Source of the DNA: Jiangella muralis | GTDB lineage: Bacteria; Actinomycetota; Actinomycetes; Jiangellales; Jiangellaceae | Assembly (NCBI RefSeq): GCF_001270745.1 | Contig: NZ_LFXL01000026.1 | Coordinates: 1-64,000, forward strand | Length of the DNA stretch: 64,000 bases | Direction of reading: 5' to 3' | Shown: one piece after another, positions 1 to 9,312 of the stretch | Layout: every line of letters starts with the position of its first letter | Numbering within the stretch: the first letter of the stretch is position 1 | The notes under the pieces: generated by a model | The model's input: the letters and a program-made list of their open reading frames with translations, nothing else | Database searches by the model: none | What the model was told of the DNA's origin: nothing | Made by a program: the position numbers and the translations under genes

Positions 1-58
1 ACACCGCCGGAGCACACCCACACGCGCCTCGACCCCGGTTGACAAGACCTACAGCCAG

Positions 59-976
59 CTAGTCTGCGTCCGCCTCGGACGCCTCTTCCGCCTCGGCGTG
101 GACGGGGCGGAAGATCTCGCGCACGTCGCGCGGCTCGAACGTCTCGTGCGTGGGCTGGGCCGCGGACACCTGGTCGAGCTGGAACCAGCGGCCGGCATCG
201 GACTCGCGGCTCCAGACCAGCACGAACCAGGCGCCGCGCGAGTACGCGAACCCCAGCGGCTCGACCTGCTCGGTCAGCGATTCGGCGGCGTCGGTGTCGG
301 CGTCGGTGTCGGCCTCGTCGGTGGACGCAGTCCCGGCCGCGTGGTCGAGCAGGACGACGCGGTGGTCGCGGATGGCGTCGGCGAGGACGGAGCGGACGGC
401 GTCGCCGTGCTCCGGCTCGGGTTCGCCGGGCCGGATCCAGATGCGTTCGGCGACGGCGGTGACGTCGGCCCGGCGGTCGGGCGCGACCGCGCGCAGGACC
501 TTGGCCGCGGCGGACGCCCCGGCCGCGGCGAACGGCTGGTCGGGCACCGCCTGCAGCCCGACGACGATGGCCAGCGCCTCGTCGGGGGTGAGGCTGAGCG
601 CGCGCTGCCCGGACTGGTCGATGACGTAGCCGCCCTGCGGCCCGCTGGACGCCCGGATCGGGACGCCGGACTGCTGCAGCGCGATGACGTCCCGCTTCAC
701 CGTGCGCGCGGACACGCCGAGCCGTTCGGCCAGCCATGACGACGTGCGGCCCTGGCGGCCGGCGGCGTGGAGTTCGCGGGCGAGGCTGTCGAGCCGGGTG
801 CTGCGGCTGGCGCGGCCGCCCGCCTCGCCCAGCCGAACGTCGCCCGGCGATGGCCGCGGGCCGCCCGGGCCACGCCGAGGCGCCGCCGGGGTCTCCGCCG
901 GCCGGCGCATGCGCGGCAGGCGGGACGGTGCGTCGGTGGTGTCGTGCTGAGCCGTCGCCTGGCCCTGGCTGCCCAT
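59..976 (-). CDS. WYL-domain HTH transcriptional regulator
   Basis: This is a 305-residue DNA-binding regulator of the DeoR-like HTH plus WYL class. Residues about 58-120 form the winged helix (RLDSLARELHAAG, then LAERLGVSARTVKRDV, then GGYVI). The C-terminal half (about 190-290) is the WYL-type ligand or nucleotide-sensing region, with PLGFAYSRGAWFVLVW and FQLDQVS. The first 55 residues are Arg/Pro/Ala-rich and look disordered. I chose ATG 976 because GGGGAGGA lies just upstream; no good start lies closer to the HTH. An acidic Asp/Thr/Ala run near residues 218-232 is an odd insertion in the sensing domain. No target can be assigned. The next gene to the right is divergent. Confidence 0.85.
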   Translation of the reverse strand: MGSQGQATAQHDTTDAPSRLPRMRRPAETPAAPRRGPGGPRPSPGDVRLGEAGGRASRSTRLDSLARELHAAGRQGRTSSWLAERLGVSARTVKRDVIALQQSGVPIRASSGPQGGYVIDQSGQRALSLTPDEALAIVVGLQAVPDQPFAAAGASAAAKVLRAVAPDRRADVTAVAERIWIRPGEPEPEHGDAVRSVLADAIRDHRVVLLDHAAGTASTDEADTDADTDAAESLTEQVEPLGFAYSRGAWFVLVWSRESDAGRWFQLDQVSAAQPTHETFEPRDVREIFRPVHAEAEEASEADAD

Positions 977-1177
977 CGCCGGTCCTCCCCAGCCGGACGC
1001 CTTCGGCCCGGCCGCACCCCCATGATCACGTCGCTTGTCGCCGACCACGAGGGCTGACATCAGCCCCCGATGATCGTGTTCGTCATAGCAAAGCACGCCG
1101 CGGCCCCGCAGGCGTGGCGCTCGCCCGGCGTGGCTTCGGAATGCCTCGTCGCGGCCCGGTCGGTTACCGTCTACGTT

Positions 1178-2785
1178 GTGGACGCGAGGCCGGTCGAACT
1201 CACCCACATCGGCCCGTACCGGGTGGTCCGCCAGCTCGGTGAGGGCGGCATGGGGGTCGTGTACTTGGCGACCGCACCCGACGGTCGCTCGGTCGCGGTC
1301 AAGACGCTGCGGCCGTGGCTCGTCGGCGGCACCGACGGCCGGCGCCGGTTCGAACGCGAGGTCGCCACGCTGGTGCGGGTGCGCGGCGCGCGGGTCGCCG
1401 AGGTGCTCGACGCCGACATCGCGGCCGAGCCGCCGTACATCGTCACCCGCTTCGTCGACGGCGTCCCGCTCAGCTCGTGGGTGGCCGAGCACGGGCCGCT
1501 GGCCGCCGCCGACCTGCGCATCCTGGCCCGCGGCCTGCTCGAGGCGCTCGACGCGGTGCACGCGGCCGGTGTCGTCCACCGCGACATCAAGCCGGGCAAC
1601 GTCCTGCTGGCCGCCGGCGGGCCGGTGCTGATCGACTTCGGCATCGCGCACGCCACCGACGACACCCGGCTCACCGCGACCGGCCTGATCTCCGGCACCC
1701 CCGGCTACTTCGCCCCCGAGACCGTCCTCGGCCGCGACCCCACGTCGGCCACCGACGTGCACGCGTGGGCGGCCACGCTCACCTACGCCGCGACCGGCCG
1801 GGCGCCCTACGGCGGCGGCCCCGACCTCGCCGTCGTCGACCGCATCCGGCGCGGCGAACACGACCTCACCGGCGTCGAGCCGTGGCTGGCGGCGGTGCTC
1901 GACGCCGCGCTGCAGCCCGATCCCGCGCGCCGGCCCGGCGTCCCCGCCCTGGTGCACGCCATCGGCACCGGCGAGCCGCCCACCATCACCACGCCGCCGC
2001 CCGCGGTCGCCGAGCCGCCGACCCTCGACGACACCGCCGTCATCGCGCCGGTGCCGCCGCCCCCGCTGCCGGTGACGCCCGCGCCGCCCCCGTACGTCCC
2101 GCCGACCCAGGTGCACCCGCCGCCGCTGCCGGGCCACGACCGTCGCCCCCGCCAGCCGCAGAAGCCGTCGCCGCTGGCGGTCCCGCCGCCGCGGCCGGGC
2201 GGCGAGTCGCTGGCGCCGGGCAGCTGGCGGTCCCGGCTGGCGATCGGACTGGGCGGCCTGCTGCTGGTCTTCCTCATCGCGGCCGAGCCGTACGCCGGCG
2301 GCGCCGTCGCCCTCGCCGTCCTGCTGACCGGCCGCATCGTCTGGCGGGTCCAGCGGCGGCTGTTCGAGCGGCGCGAGGCGCGCGGCGCGCAGCGCAACGA
2401 CGGCATGGTGGCGGCGCTGGCCGCGCCCTGGGACATCGTGGCCGCGGCGATGCCGTGCCTGGCCCAGCTGCTGGTGGCCGCCCTCGGCGCGCTGGTGGTC
2501 GGCGGCGCGCTCGACCTGCTGGACGTCGGCGGCTCGCGCACGCCGTCCATCGTGGCCGCCATCGTCGGCACCTGGCTGGTCTGGCGCGGCCCGGGCACGG
2601 TGCGCAGCCGGCACGGCATCAGGTCGATGCTCGCGCCGCTGGACCGGTCCCGTGAGCTGGCGTGGGTGGTGCTCGGCGTGCTGTTCGTCGCGGCCTGCGG
2701 CGCGGTGCTGGTGTTCGACTCGTTCGGGGGCAGCTGGTGGGCGGCGAACCTCTCGGTCGACGACCTCACCTGGTGGCGCAGCTGA
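1178..2785 (+). CDS. Membrane-attached Ser/Thr protein kinase (PknB/Hanks type)
   Basis: This is a eukaryotic-type Ser/Thr kinase of 535 residues. The kinase domain occupies about residues 10-275: glycine loop GEGGMG (21-26), catalytic Lys42, HRDIKPGN (134-141), DFG (153-155) and the APE-like FAPE (178-181). A Pro-rich linker (about 280-350) follows, then roughly four hydrophobic segments (about 370-530), so the kinase is cytoplasmic and tethered. There is no PASTA or other external sensor domain. An earlier ATG at 1070 would add 36 uncharacteristic residues. I prefer GTG 1178 because TACCGT lies seven bases upstream, the usual leaderless arrangement. Substrates cannot be inferred; the phosphate genes that follow are separate transcription units. 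Confidence 0.88.
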   Translation: MDARPVELTHIGPYRVVRQLGEGGMGVVYLATAPDGRSVAVKTLRPWLVGGTDGRRRFEREVATLVRVRGARVAEVLDADIAAEPPYIVTRFVDGVPLSSWVAEHGPLAAADLRILARGLLEALDAVHAAGVVHRDIKPGNVLLAAGGPVLIDFGIAHATDDTRLTATGLISGTPGYFAPETVLGRDPTSATDVHAWAATLTYAATGRAPYGGGPDLAVVDRIRRGEHDLTGVEPWLAAVLDAALQPDPARRPGVPALVHAIGTGEPPTITTPPPAVAEPPTLDDTAVIAPVPPPPLPVTPAPPPYVPPTQVHPPPLPGHDRRPRQPQKPSPLAVPPPRPGGESLAPGSWRSRLAIGLGGLLLVFLIAAEPYAGGAVALAVLLTGRIVWRVQRRLFERREARGAQRNDGMVAALAAPWDIVAAAMPCLAQLLVAALGALVVGGALDLLDVGGSRTPSIVAAIVGTWLVWRGPGTVRSRHGIRSMLAPLDRSRELAWVVLGVLFVAACGAVLVFDSFGGSWWAANLSVDDLTWWRS

Positions 2786-2829
2786 AGATCCACTGGTGAC
2801 ACAGGCGAGCGTGTGACAGGTCACAGAGT

Positions 2830-2858
2830 GTTCACCGTTTAGCATTCGAGCGTTCGCC
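2830..2858 (+). promoter_or_regulatory. PHO box candidate in front of the pit operon
   Basis: Three seven-base units spaced exactly 11 bases apart occur here: GTTCACC (2830), AGCATTC (2841) and GTTCGCC (2852). The first unit equals the streptomycete PhoP direct-repeat consensus as I recall it. The site ends about 20 bases before the GTG of the DUF47 gene, so PhoP control of pit is a reasonable inference. Confidence 0.6.
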
Positions 2859-2879
2859 TACGTCCGACAGAGGAGTTTC

Positions 2880-3491
2880 GTGCGCTTTTCCCCGCGAGAC
2901 AACGCCTTCTTCGACCTGTTCGCCGCCGCCGCGCGCAACCTGCGCGAAGGCGTGCGGCTGCTGTCCGAGGCCCTCGCGTCCGACGCCGACCGTGCCGACC
3001 TCGCGGTCCGGCTCAAGGAGGTCGAGCATCAGGGCGACGAACACACCCATGAGATCGTGCGGCGGGTCAACTCCACGTTCGTGACGCCGTTCGACCGCGA
3101 GGACATCTACCGGCTCTCCAGCGCCCTCGACGACGTGCTCGACGACGTCGACGCCGCGCTGGACCTCATGGTGCTGTACCGCGTCGGCGACCTCCCGTCC
3201 GGCGTGGGCGACCTCGTCGACGTCCTGGCCCGCGCGGCCGACCTGACGGCCGAGGCGATGCCGCGGCTGCGGACGCCGTCGGAGCTGACCGACTACTGGA
3301 TCGAGGTCAACCGGCTGGAGAACCAGGCCGACCAGGACTACCGGCGGCTGCTCGCCCGCATCTTCTCCGGCGAGTTCGACGCGCTGACGGTGCACAAGCT
3401 GAAGGACGTCGTCGACACCCTGGAATCGGCCGTCGACGGCTTCGAGACGGTGGCCAACATCGTCGAGCAGATCGCCATCAAGGAGTCGTGA
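2880..3491 (+). CDS. DUF47/PhoU-like Pit accessory protein
   Basis: This is a 203-residue, all-helical PhoU-like protein of the DUF47 family. It shows the typical N-terminus FFDLFAAAARNLREG and the metal-type helices EVEHQGDEHTHEI, ALDDVLDDVDAALD and ENQADQDYRRLL. Members are normally encoded next to low-affinity phosphate transporters and modulate them. The GTG start at 2880 has AGGAG about five bases upstream. The stop lies five bases before the pit start, so the two genes are cotranscribed and probably translationally coupled. It is cytoplasmic, with no signal or membrane segment. Confidence 0.9.
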   Translation: MRFSPRDNAFFDLFAAAARNLREGVRLLSEALASDADRADLAVRLKEVEHQGDEHTHEIVRRVNSTFVTPFDREDIYRLSSALDDVLDDVDAALDLMVLYRVGDLPSGVGDLVDVLARAADLTAEAMPRLRTPSELTDYWIEVNRLENQADQDYRRLLARIFSGEFDALTVHKLKDVVDTLESAVDGFETVANIVEQIAIKES

Positions 3492-3495
3492 GCGG

Positions 3496-4503
3496 GTGGA
3501 GCTCGCGCTCATCCTGACGGTGATCGTCGTCGCGCTGTCGTTCGACTACACCAACGGATTCCACGACGCCGCCAACGCCATCGCCACCTCGGTGTCGACG
3601 CGGGCGCTCACGCCGCGGGCGGCGCTGCTCATGGCCGCGGCGATGAACCTCGTCGGCGCGTTCCTCGGCACCGGCGTGGCGCAGACGGTCGGCAGCGGCA
3701 TCATCGAGGCGCCGGTGGGCGACAGCGGCCTGCTGGTGGTGCTCGCGGCGCTCGTCGGCGCCATCGTCTGGAACCTCATCACCTGGTGGTTCGGCCTGCC
3801 GTCGTCGTCGTCGCACGCGCTCATCGGCGGCCTGATCGGTGCGGCCATCGCGTCGGCCAACACCGTCAAGTGGCACGGCATCCTCGACAAGGTCGTCATC
3901 CCGATGGTGGTGTCACCGATCGTCGGGTTCGCGCTGGCGTTCCTGGTGATGACGGCGATCCAGTGGATCTTCCGCCGGTCCAACCCGGGCCGGGTCAACC
4001 GCGGCTTCCGGCTGGCGCAGACGTTCAGCGCGGCCGCGATGGCGCTCGGCCACGGCCTGCAGGACGCGCAGAAGACCATGGGCGTCATCACGCTGGCGCT
4101 GGTGGTCGGCGGCTACCAGGCCGGCTTCCACGTCCAGTGGTGGGTCATCGTGCTGGCGGCGACGGCGCTCGCGGCGGGCACGTACGCGGGTGGCTGGCGG
4201 ATCATGCGGACGCTCGGCCGCCGCATCGTGCACCTGGACCCGCCGATGGGCTTCGCGGCGGAGTCGGTGGCGGCCGGTGTCCTCTACACGACGGCGTTCG
4301 CCTACCACGCGCCGATCTCGACCACCCAGACCATCACGTCCGCCGTCATTGGCGTCGGCTCGACGAAGCGGCTGTCGGCCGTGCGGTGGGGCGTCGCCGG
4401 GAACATCGTCACCGCCTGGGTGCTCACCATCCCGATGTCCGGGCTCGCGGCGGCGCTCAGCTACGGCATGCTGCACCTCATCCCGGGGCTCAGCTCGCTC
4501 TGA
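3496..4503 (+). CDS. pit: Low-affinity inorganic phosphate transporter (Pit family)
   Basis: This is a 335-residue integral membrane phosphate permease of the PHO4/Pit family, driven by cation symport of metal-phosphate. The two inverted family signatures are visible: FDYTNGFHDAANAIATSV near residues 15-32 and MALGHGLQDAQKTMGVITLAL near 180-205. About ten hydrophobic segments are present. It starts with GTG five bases after the DUF47 stop. With pstSCAB in the same window, the organism has both low- and high-affinity phosphate uptake. The upstream PHO box suggests starvation control. Confidence 0.95.
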   Translation: MELALILTVIVVALSFDYTNGFHDAANAIATSVSTRALTPRAALLMAAAMNLVGAFLGTGVAQTVGSGIIEAPVGDSGLLVVLAALVGAIVWNLITWWFGLPSSSSHALIGGLIGAAIASANTVKWHGILDKVVIPMVVSPIVGFALAFLVMTAIQWIFRRSNPGRVNRGFRLAQTFSAAAMALGHGLQDAQKTMGVITLALVVGGYQAGFHVQWWVIVLAATALAAGTYAGGWRIMRTLGRRIVHLDPPMGFAAESVAAGVLYTTAFAYHAPISTTQTITSAVIGVGSTKRLSAVRWGVAGNIVTAWVLTIPMSGLAAALSYGMLHLIPGLSSL

Positions 4504-4529
4504 CCGCTGCCCGGCCGGCGTCCGGGGTC

Positions 4530-4559
4530 TTGACAGCACGGAGTGATCACCGACAGACT
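4530..4559 (+). promoter_or_regulatory. Sigma70-type promoter for the large secreted protein
   Basis: TTGACA (4530-4535) is followed after 18 bases by CAGACT (4554-4559). It lies immediately upstream of the palindromic operator and 57 bases before the start codon of the next gene. Confidence 0.5.
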
Positions 4560-4566
4560 CGTCCGC

Positions 4567-4580
4567 GGTAAGCGCTTTCC
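4567..4580 (+). promoter_or_regulatory. LacI/CRE-type operator
   Basis: The sequence GGTAAGCGCTTTCC contains the perfect palindrome AAGCGCTT (4570-4577), the core of LacI-family carbohydrate-repressor operators. It lies directly downstream of the putative -10 hexamer, where a bound repressor would block transcription. This supports a carbohydrate-related role for the following gene. Confidence 0.55.
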
Positions 4581-4615
4581 GAATCGTCCTCACCACCGCA
4601 TGGACGGAGTCCCGA

Positions 4616-7600
4616 ATGCGCCGATCCAGCCTGCTCTCAGCCCTGTCCGCCGGCGTCCTGGCGGCCGCGCTCGCCGGCGCCCCGCCGACGACTGCCGCAC
4701 CCGATCCGCCACCGGCGGCCGCCGCGGACCCGCAGTTCCGTGCGCTCGTCTACTCCGTGGCGCCCGGCGAGCCGCAGGAGCCGGTCGCGGCCGGCGCGGC
4801 GTTGCTCCAGGAACTCGGCGCCGCGAACGACTTCGAGGTGGTGGTCGACGACTCCACCGCGCTGTTCACCGACGACGGCCTGGCCGGCTTCGACGTCGTC
4901 GTCTTCAACAACACCCCGGCGGACGGCGCGCTGCTCGGCGAGGAGGAGCGCGCCGCGTTCACCCGCTACATCCAGAACGGCGGCGGCTACGTCGGCTTGC
5001 ACGCCGCGGCCGCGTCCGAGCCGGACTGGGAGTGGTACGGCGGCCTCGTCGGCGCCCGGGTCAGCGGCCACGCCGACCTCGGCGCCGCCGGCGAGACGTC
5101 ACCCGGGCGCGTCGAGGTGCTGGACCAGGTGCACCCGTCGACCAGCGAGCTGCCGCAGCTGTGGGAGCGCTCGGAGGGCTGGGTGAACCTCGACGCCGAC
5201 CCGACCGGCAGCGTGCACGTGCTGGCGGAGGTCAAGCTCCGCGACGGCATCCCCGGGCTCGACTCCGGCCTGAACCACCCGTTCTCGTGGTGCCAGGTCT
5301 ACGACGGCGGCCGGTCCTGGTACACCGCCGGCGGCCACGACGCCGCCGCGTTCGACGAGCCGGAGTTCGCCGGGCACCTGCTCGGCGGCCTCACCTGGGC
5401 GGCCGGCGCGGTGCCGGGCGACTGCGGTGCGACGGACGTCGAGAGCTTCGCCGTCACGCAGCTCACCGACGACCTCGCCGACCCGTTCGAGCTGGAGGTG
5501 CTGCCGGACCGCCGGGTCATGTACATCCAGCGCACCGGGCAGTTCAAGCTGATCGACCAGACGACGCTCGAGGTCACGACCGTCGGCGACCTGGAACTGG
5601 GGCTCAGCACCGCCCGGCACTCGGACGGGCTGACCGGCTTCGCGCTGGATCCGGACTTCGCCGCGAACGGCTGGGTGTACGCGATGTACTCCGACCCCGA
5701 CGTGGCGCAGATGAACATCTCCCGGTTCACCTTCGACTTCGAGACGTCGCTGCTGGACATGGAGTCGGAGAGCCGGCTGCTGGACTTCCCGACGTGGCGC
5801 GACATCGGCCTGGCCAACGTGCACATGGGCGGCGCCGTCGAGTTCGGCCCGGACGGCAGCCTGTACGCCTCGATGGGTGACAACACCGACTTCTCGCAGT
5901 CCAACAACTACGCGCCGATCGACGAGCGGCCGGACCGCGCGGCGTGGGACGCGCAGGCCACGTCGGCCAACACCAACGACCTGCGCGGCAAGGTGATCCG
6001 GATCGTCCCGGCGGACGACGGCGGCTACACCATCCCGGAGGGCAACCTGTTCCCGCCGGGCACGGCCCAGACGCGGCCGGAGATCTACGCGATGGGGTTC
6101 CGCAACCCGTTCCGGATGACCGTCGACCAGCAGACCGGTGACGTGCTCGTCGCCGACTACGGGCCGGACGCGACCCAGGCCAACCCGGCGCGCGGCCCCG
6201 AGGGCCTGGTGGAGTGGAACGTCGTCAGCGCTGCCGGCAACTACGGCTGGCCGCACTGCGTCGGCAACAACATCCCCTACATCGACTACGACTTCGCCAC
6301 CGGCACGTCCGGCGAGCCGTTCGACTGCGCCGGCGGACCGGTCAACGACTCGCCGCACAACACCGGGCTGCAGCAGCTCCCGCCGGTCCAGGAGGCGTTC
6401 ATCTGGTACGGCTACGGCACGTCGCCGAACTTCCCCGAGCTGGGCAGTGGCGGCGCGGCCCCGATGAGCGGCCCGGTCTACGACTACGACCCGGACCTGG
6501 AGTCCGACACCAAGTTCCCCGAGTACTACGACGGCACCTGGTTCGTCTTCGAGTACGCCCGCAACCGCTACCACACCATCAAGCGGGTCGAGGAGACCGG
6601 CGAGCTGCTGTCGATCAACCCGGTGTTCGGCGGCACCACCTTCCGCGGCCCGTTCGACGCGACGTTCGGCCCGGACGGCTCGCTGTACGTCATCGACTTC
6701 GGCTCCGGCAGCGGGGCGGGACGCGGTGACGTCAACGAGGGCGCCGGCATCTACCGCATCGACTACGTCGGCGGCGACCGGCCGCCGACCCCGAAGGCGT
6801 CCGGCACGCCGACGTCGGGCCAGCTCCCGCTAACCGTGCAGTTCTCCAGCGAGGGCACCGAGCATTCCGCCGGCCTGCCGATGACGTTCCACTGGTCCTT
6901 CGGCGACGGCGCCAGCTCGGACCAGCCGAACCCGTCGCACACGTACACCGAGGCGGGCAACTACACCGCGCTGCTCACCGTCACCGACAGCCGGGACCGC
7001 AGCTCGGTGGCCGCGGTCCGGATCTCCGCCGGCAACACCCGGCCGGAGACCGGGTTCAGCTGGCCACCACACGGCGGCTTCTTCGACTGGGGCGACGAGG
7101 TCGCCTACGACGTGGCGGTCGACGACGTCGAGGACGGCTCGATCGCCGGCGGCGAGATCGAGTGCGGCGCCGTGACCGTGGGCGCGCTGCTCGGGCACGA
7201 CCAGCACGCGCACCCGCTGGACAACTACCCGCACTGCACCGGGACGATCCCGACCATCACCGACGGCGGGCACGGCCAGGAGACCAACCTGTACTACGTG
7301 CTGGAGGCCAGCTTCACCGACGCGGGCGCGCCCGGCGTCGAGCCGCTGACCGGCGGCGACGCGGTCCGGCTGAACCCGAAGCGGCGCGAGGCCGAGCACT
7401 ACGCCGCGAGCGAGGGCGTGCAGATCTTCGAACGGCCGCTGGCCAGCGCGCGGGCGCGGGTCGGCAGCATCTCGCACGGCGACTGGATCAGGTTCGACAC
7501 GGTGAACCTGACGAACATCGAGTCGCTCACCGTCGGTGCCTCGTCGGCCGCGCACGGCGGCAGCATCGAGGTGCGCCGCGACGCGCCGGACGGCGACCTG

Positions 7601-9262
7601 CTGGGCTCGGTGGACGTGCCGGTGACGGGGAACGTCGACACCGTCGTCGAGCGGACCACCGACCTGGTCGACCCGGGCGACACCTTCGACGTCTACCTGG
7701 TGTTCCGCAACGACGACGTCGGGGCCGGCGGGCCGGACCTGATGGCGCTGGACTGGCTGCGGTTCAACGGCGACGGCGTCAGCGTGCCGCGGCCGCCGTG
7801 CGAGGACGGTGGCGTGGACGAGTTCGACGGCGACGCGCTGAACACGTCCTGCTGGTCGTCGATCGTCCGCCACGACCCGGACGGCTATCAGGTGGCCGGC
7901 GGGCAGTTGGTGCTGCCGACGGCGCACGGCGAGCTGACCTCGGCCCGCGCCGACGCGACGAACCTCATCATGCGGCCGGCGCCGGAGGGCGGCTGGACCG
8001 CCACCACCCGCGTCACCGCCGACGTGAGCACCGCGTTCCAGCAGGCCGGCCTCGTCCTGCACGCCGGTGACGCCGACTTCGCCAAGGTGGTCGTGATGGC
8101 CCGGCCGGACGGCACCCGGCGGATGTCGTTCTTCACCGTCGCAGGCGGGCAGGAACGCAACACGTCGGCCGACTACGTCGCGCTGCCGGCCGACTTCCCG
8201 GACACGTTCGAGCTGCGGCTGGTCAGCGACGGGCTGGAGGTGCGGGCGGAGTACTCGGCCGACGGTGCGACGTGGCTGCCGGTGGGCCGTCCGTACGGCC
8301 TGGGCACGATGTCGACGTGGAACGTGGGCGTGCTCGCGTTGTCCGGCGGCAACGGCGACCCGAACATCCCCGTCGTCGACGTCGCGTTCGACCGGTTCGA
8401 GCTGACCGAGTCCGAGCCGCAGGTCTGCCCGGACCCGGAGCCGGCCGACGGCTTCACCGCCCTCTGGGACGGGAAGTCGCTGGAGAACTGGGCGATGGTG
8501 GGCAACGGATCGTTCACCGTCACGTCCGACTGCACGCTGCTCAGCCGCGGCTCCGGCGGCCTGCTGTGGTACACGCCGCAGGCATTCGGCGACTTCCACC
8601 TGCGGCTGCAGTACAAGATGAACAACGCGTCGGACAACTCCGGGGTGTTCCTGCGCTTCCCGGCGCCGCTGGACTGGCAGGGACCGTGGGTCCGGCAGCC
8701 CGACGACAGCGTGCGCGGCTACGAGGCGCAGCTCCACGACGACCCGGGCGGCGGCGACCCGCAGAAGACCGGCTCGATCTACAACTTCGCCACCATCACC
8801 GACGTCCTGGCCAACCCGATCGGCGAATGGAACACCTACGAGATCCGCGCCGTCGGGCAGACCTACACCGTCTGGCTGAACGGCGAACTCGTCAACACCT
8901 ACACCGGCGACGGGAGCCGCGCGCTCGAGGGCCACCTCGGGTTCCAGAACCACCACGACGGCTCCGATGTCGAGATCCGCGACGTGTGGATCGCGCCGGT
9001 CGAGGCGGCCTGCCCGCAGCCGGACCCGCGGGCGACCGTCGTCGTCGGGACGGTCGACAGCGGCGTGCCGAACCGCGCGGCCGCCGACGGGTGCACCGTC
9101 AACGACCTCATCGAGGAGGACCGCGACTGGGCGTCGTCCGGCGCGTTCCTCCGCCACGTCGGCGAGGTGCTGGACCAGCTGGTCGTGGACGGCGTGATCG
9201 ACGACCGCGAGGCCGCCGCGATCCGCCGGGCCGCAGCGGCGTCAGGCGTCGGCCGGGGGTGA
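4616..9262 (+). CDS. Secreted ThuA / sugar-dehydrogenase-like / PKD / carbohydrate-binding / DUF1080 multidomain protein
   Basis: This 1548-residue exported protein has a signal peptide over residues 1-28. In order it carries: a ThuA-like domain (about 41-265, with FNNTPADG and GGGYVGLHAAAA); a soluble glucose/sorbosone-dehydrogenase-like beta-propeller (about 279-720, with GLTGFALDPDF, GFRNPFRM and YGWPHC); a PKD domain (about 722-805, WSFGDGASSDQPNPSHTY); a CBM6-like region (about 923-1054, EAEHYA to LDWLRF); a laminin-G/DUF1349-like beta-sandwich (about 1062-1265); and a DUF1080/3-keto-disaccharide hydrolase domain (about 1278-1464, GFTALWDGKSLENW). The 85-residue tail has no recognised fold. 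ThuA, dehydrogenase and DUF1080 modules fit oxidation and cleavage of 3-keto sugars outside the cell. That role is inference. The start has GGAG upstream. Confidence 0.9.
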   Translation: MRRSSLLSALSAGVLAAALAGAPPTTAAPDPPPAAAADPQFRALVYSVAPGEPQEPVAAGAALLQELGAANDFEVVVDDSTALFTDDGLAGFDVVVFNNTPADGALLGEEERAAFTRYIQNGGGYVGLHAAAASEPDWEWYGGLVGARVSGHADLGAAGETSPGRVEVLDQVHPSTSELPQLWERSEGWVNLDADPTGSVHVLAEVKLRDGIPGLDSGLNHPFSWCQVYDGGRSWYTAGGHDAAAFDEPEFAGHLLGGLTWAAGAVPGDCGATDVESFAVTQLTDDLADPFELEVLPDRRVMYIQRTGQFKLIDQTTLEVTTVGDLELGLSTARHSDGLTGFALDPDFAANGWVYAMYSDPDVAQMNISRFTFDFETSLLDMESESRLLDFPTWRDIGLANVHMGGAVEFGPDGSLYASMGDNTDFSQSNNYAPIDERPDRAAWDAQATSANTNDLRGKVIRIVPADDGGYTIPEGNLFPPGTAQTRPEIYAMGFRNPFRMTVDQQTGDVLVADYGPDATQANPARGPEGLVEWNVVSAAGNYGWPHCVGNNIPYIDYDFATGTSGEPFDCAGGPVNDSPHNTGLQQLPPVQEAFIWYGYGTSPNFPELGSGGAAPMSGPVYDYDPDLESDTKFPEYYDGTWFVFEYARNRYHTIKRVEETGELLSINPVFGGTTFRGPFDATFGPDGSLYVIDFGSGSGAGRGDVNEGAGIYRIDYVGGDRPPTPKASGTPTSGQLPLTVQFSSEGTEHSAGLPMTFHWSFGDGASSDQPNPSHTYTEAGNYTALLTVTDSRDRSSVAAVRISAGNTRPETGFSWPPHGGFFDWGDEVAYDVAVDDVEDGSIAGGEIECGAVTVGALLGHDQHAHPLDNYPHCTGTIPTITDGGHGQETNLYYVLEASFTDAGAPGVEPLTGGDAVRLNPKRREAEHYAASEGVQIFERPLASARARVGSISHGDWIRFDTVNLTNIESLTVGASSAAHGGSIEVRRDAPDGDLLGSVDVPVTGNVDTVVERTTDLVDPGDTFDVYLVFRNDDVGAGGPDLMALDWLRFNGDGVSVPRPPCEDGGVDEFDGDALNTSCWSSIVRHDPDGYQVAGGQLVLPTAHGELTSARADATNLIMRPAPEGGWTATTRVTADVSTAFQQAGLVLHAGDADFAKVVVMARPDGTRRMSFFTVAGGQERNTSADYVALPADFPDTFELRLVSDGLEVRAEYSADGATWLPVGRPYGLGTMSTWNVGVLALSGGNGDPNIPVVDVAFDRFELTESEPQVCPDPEPADGFTALWDGKSLENWAMVGNGSFTVTSDCTLLSRGSGGLLWYTPQAFGDFHLRLQYKMNNASDNSGVFLRFPAPLDWQGPWVRQPDDSVRGYEAQLHDDPGGGDPQKTGSIYNFATITDVLANPIGEWNTYEIRAVGQTYTVWLNGELVNTYTGDGSRALEGHLGFQNHHDGSDVEIRDVWIAPVEAACPQPDPRATVVVGTVDSGVPNRAAADGCTVNDLIEEDRDWASSGAFLRHVGEVLDQLVVDGVIDDREAAAIRRAAAASGVGRG

Positions 9263-9268
9263 TGCCGT

Positions 9269-9303
9269 GCCCGCCCACCACGACCGCAGCGTGGTGGGCG
9301 GGC
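9269..9303. terminator. Bidirectional hairpin between convergent genes
   Basis: A perfect 14-bp stem, GCCCGCCCACCACG (9269-9282) with CGTGGTGGGCGGGC (9290-9303), encloses a 7-base loop. It sits between the ends of the large secreted protein gene and pstB. There is no U-tract, as is common for terminators in high-GC actinomycetes. Confidence 0.75.
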
Positions 9304-9312
9304 GCCGGCTGG

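Noticed and set aside
977-2845. N-terminal 620 residues of the 928-residue frame ending at 59
   Set aside because: This part is antisense to the Ser/Thr kinase. The real regulator starts at 976 with its own ribosome-binding site.
6830-9157. 775-residue minus-strand open frame inside the large secreted protein gene
   Set aside because: Val/Arg/Asp/Gly-rich shadow; the plus strand has continuous recognisable domains.
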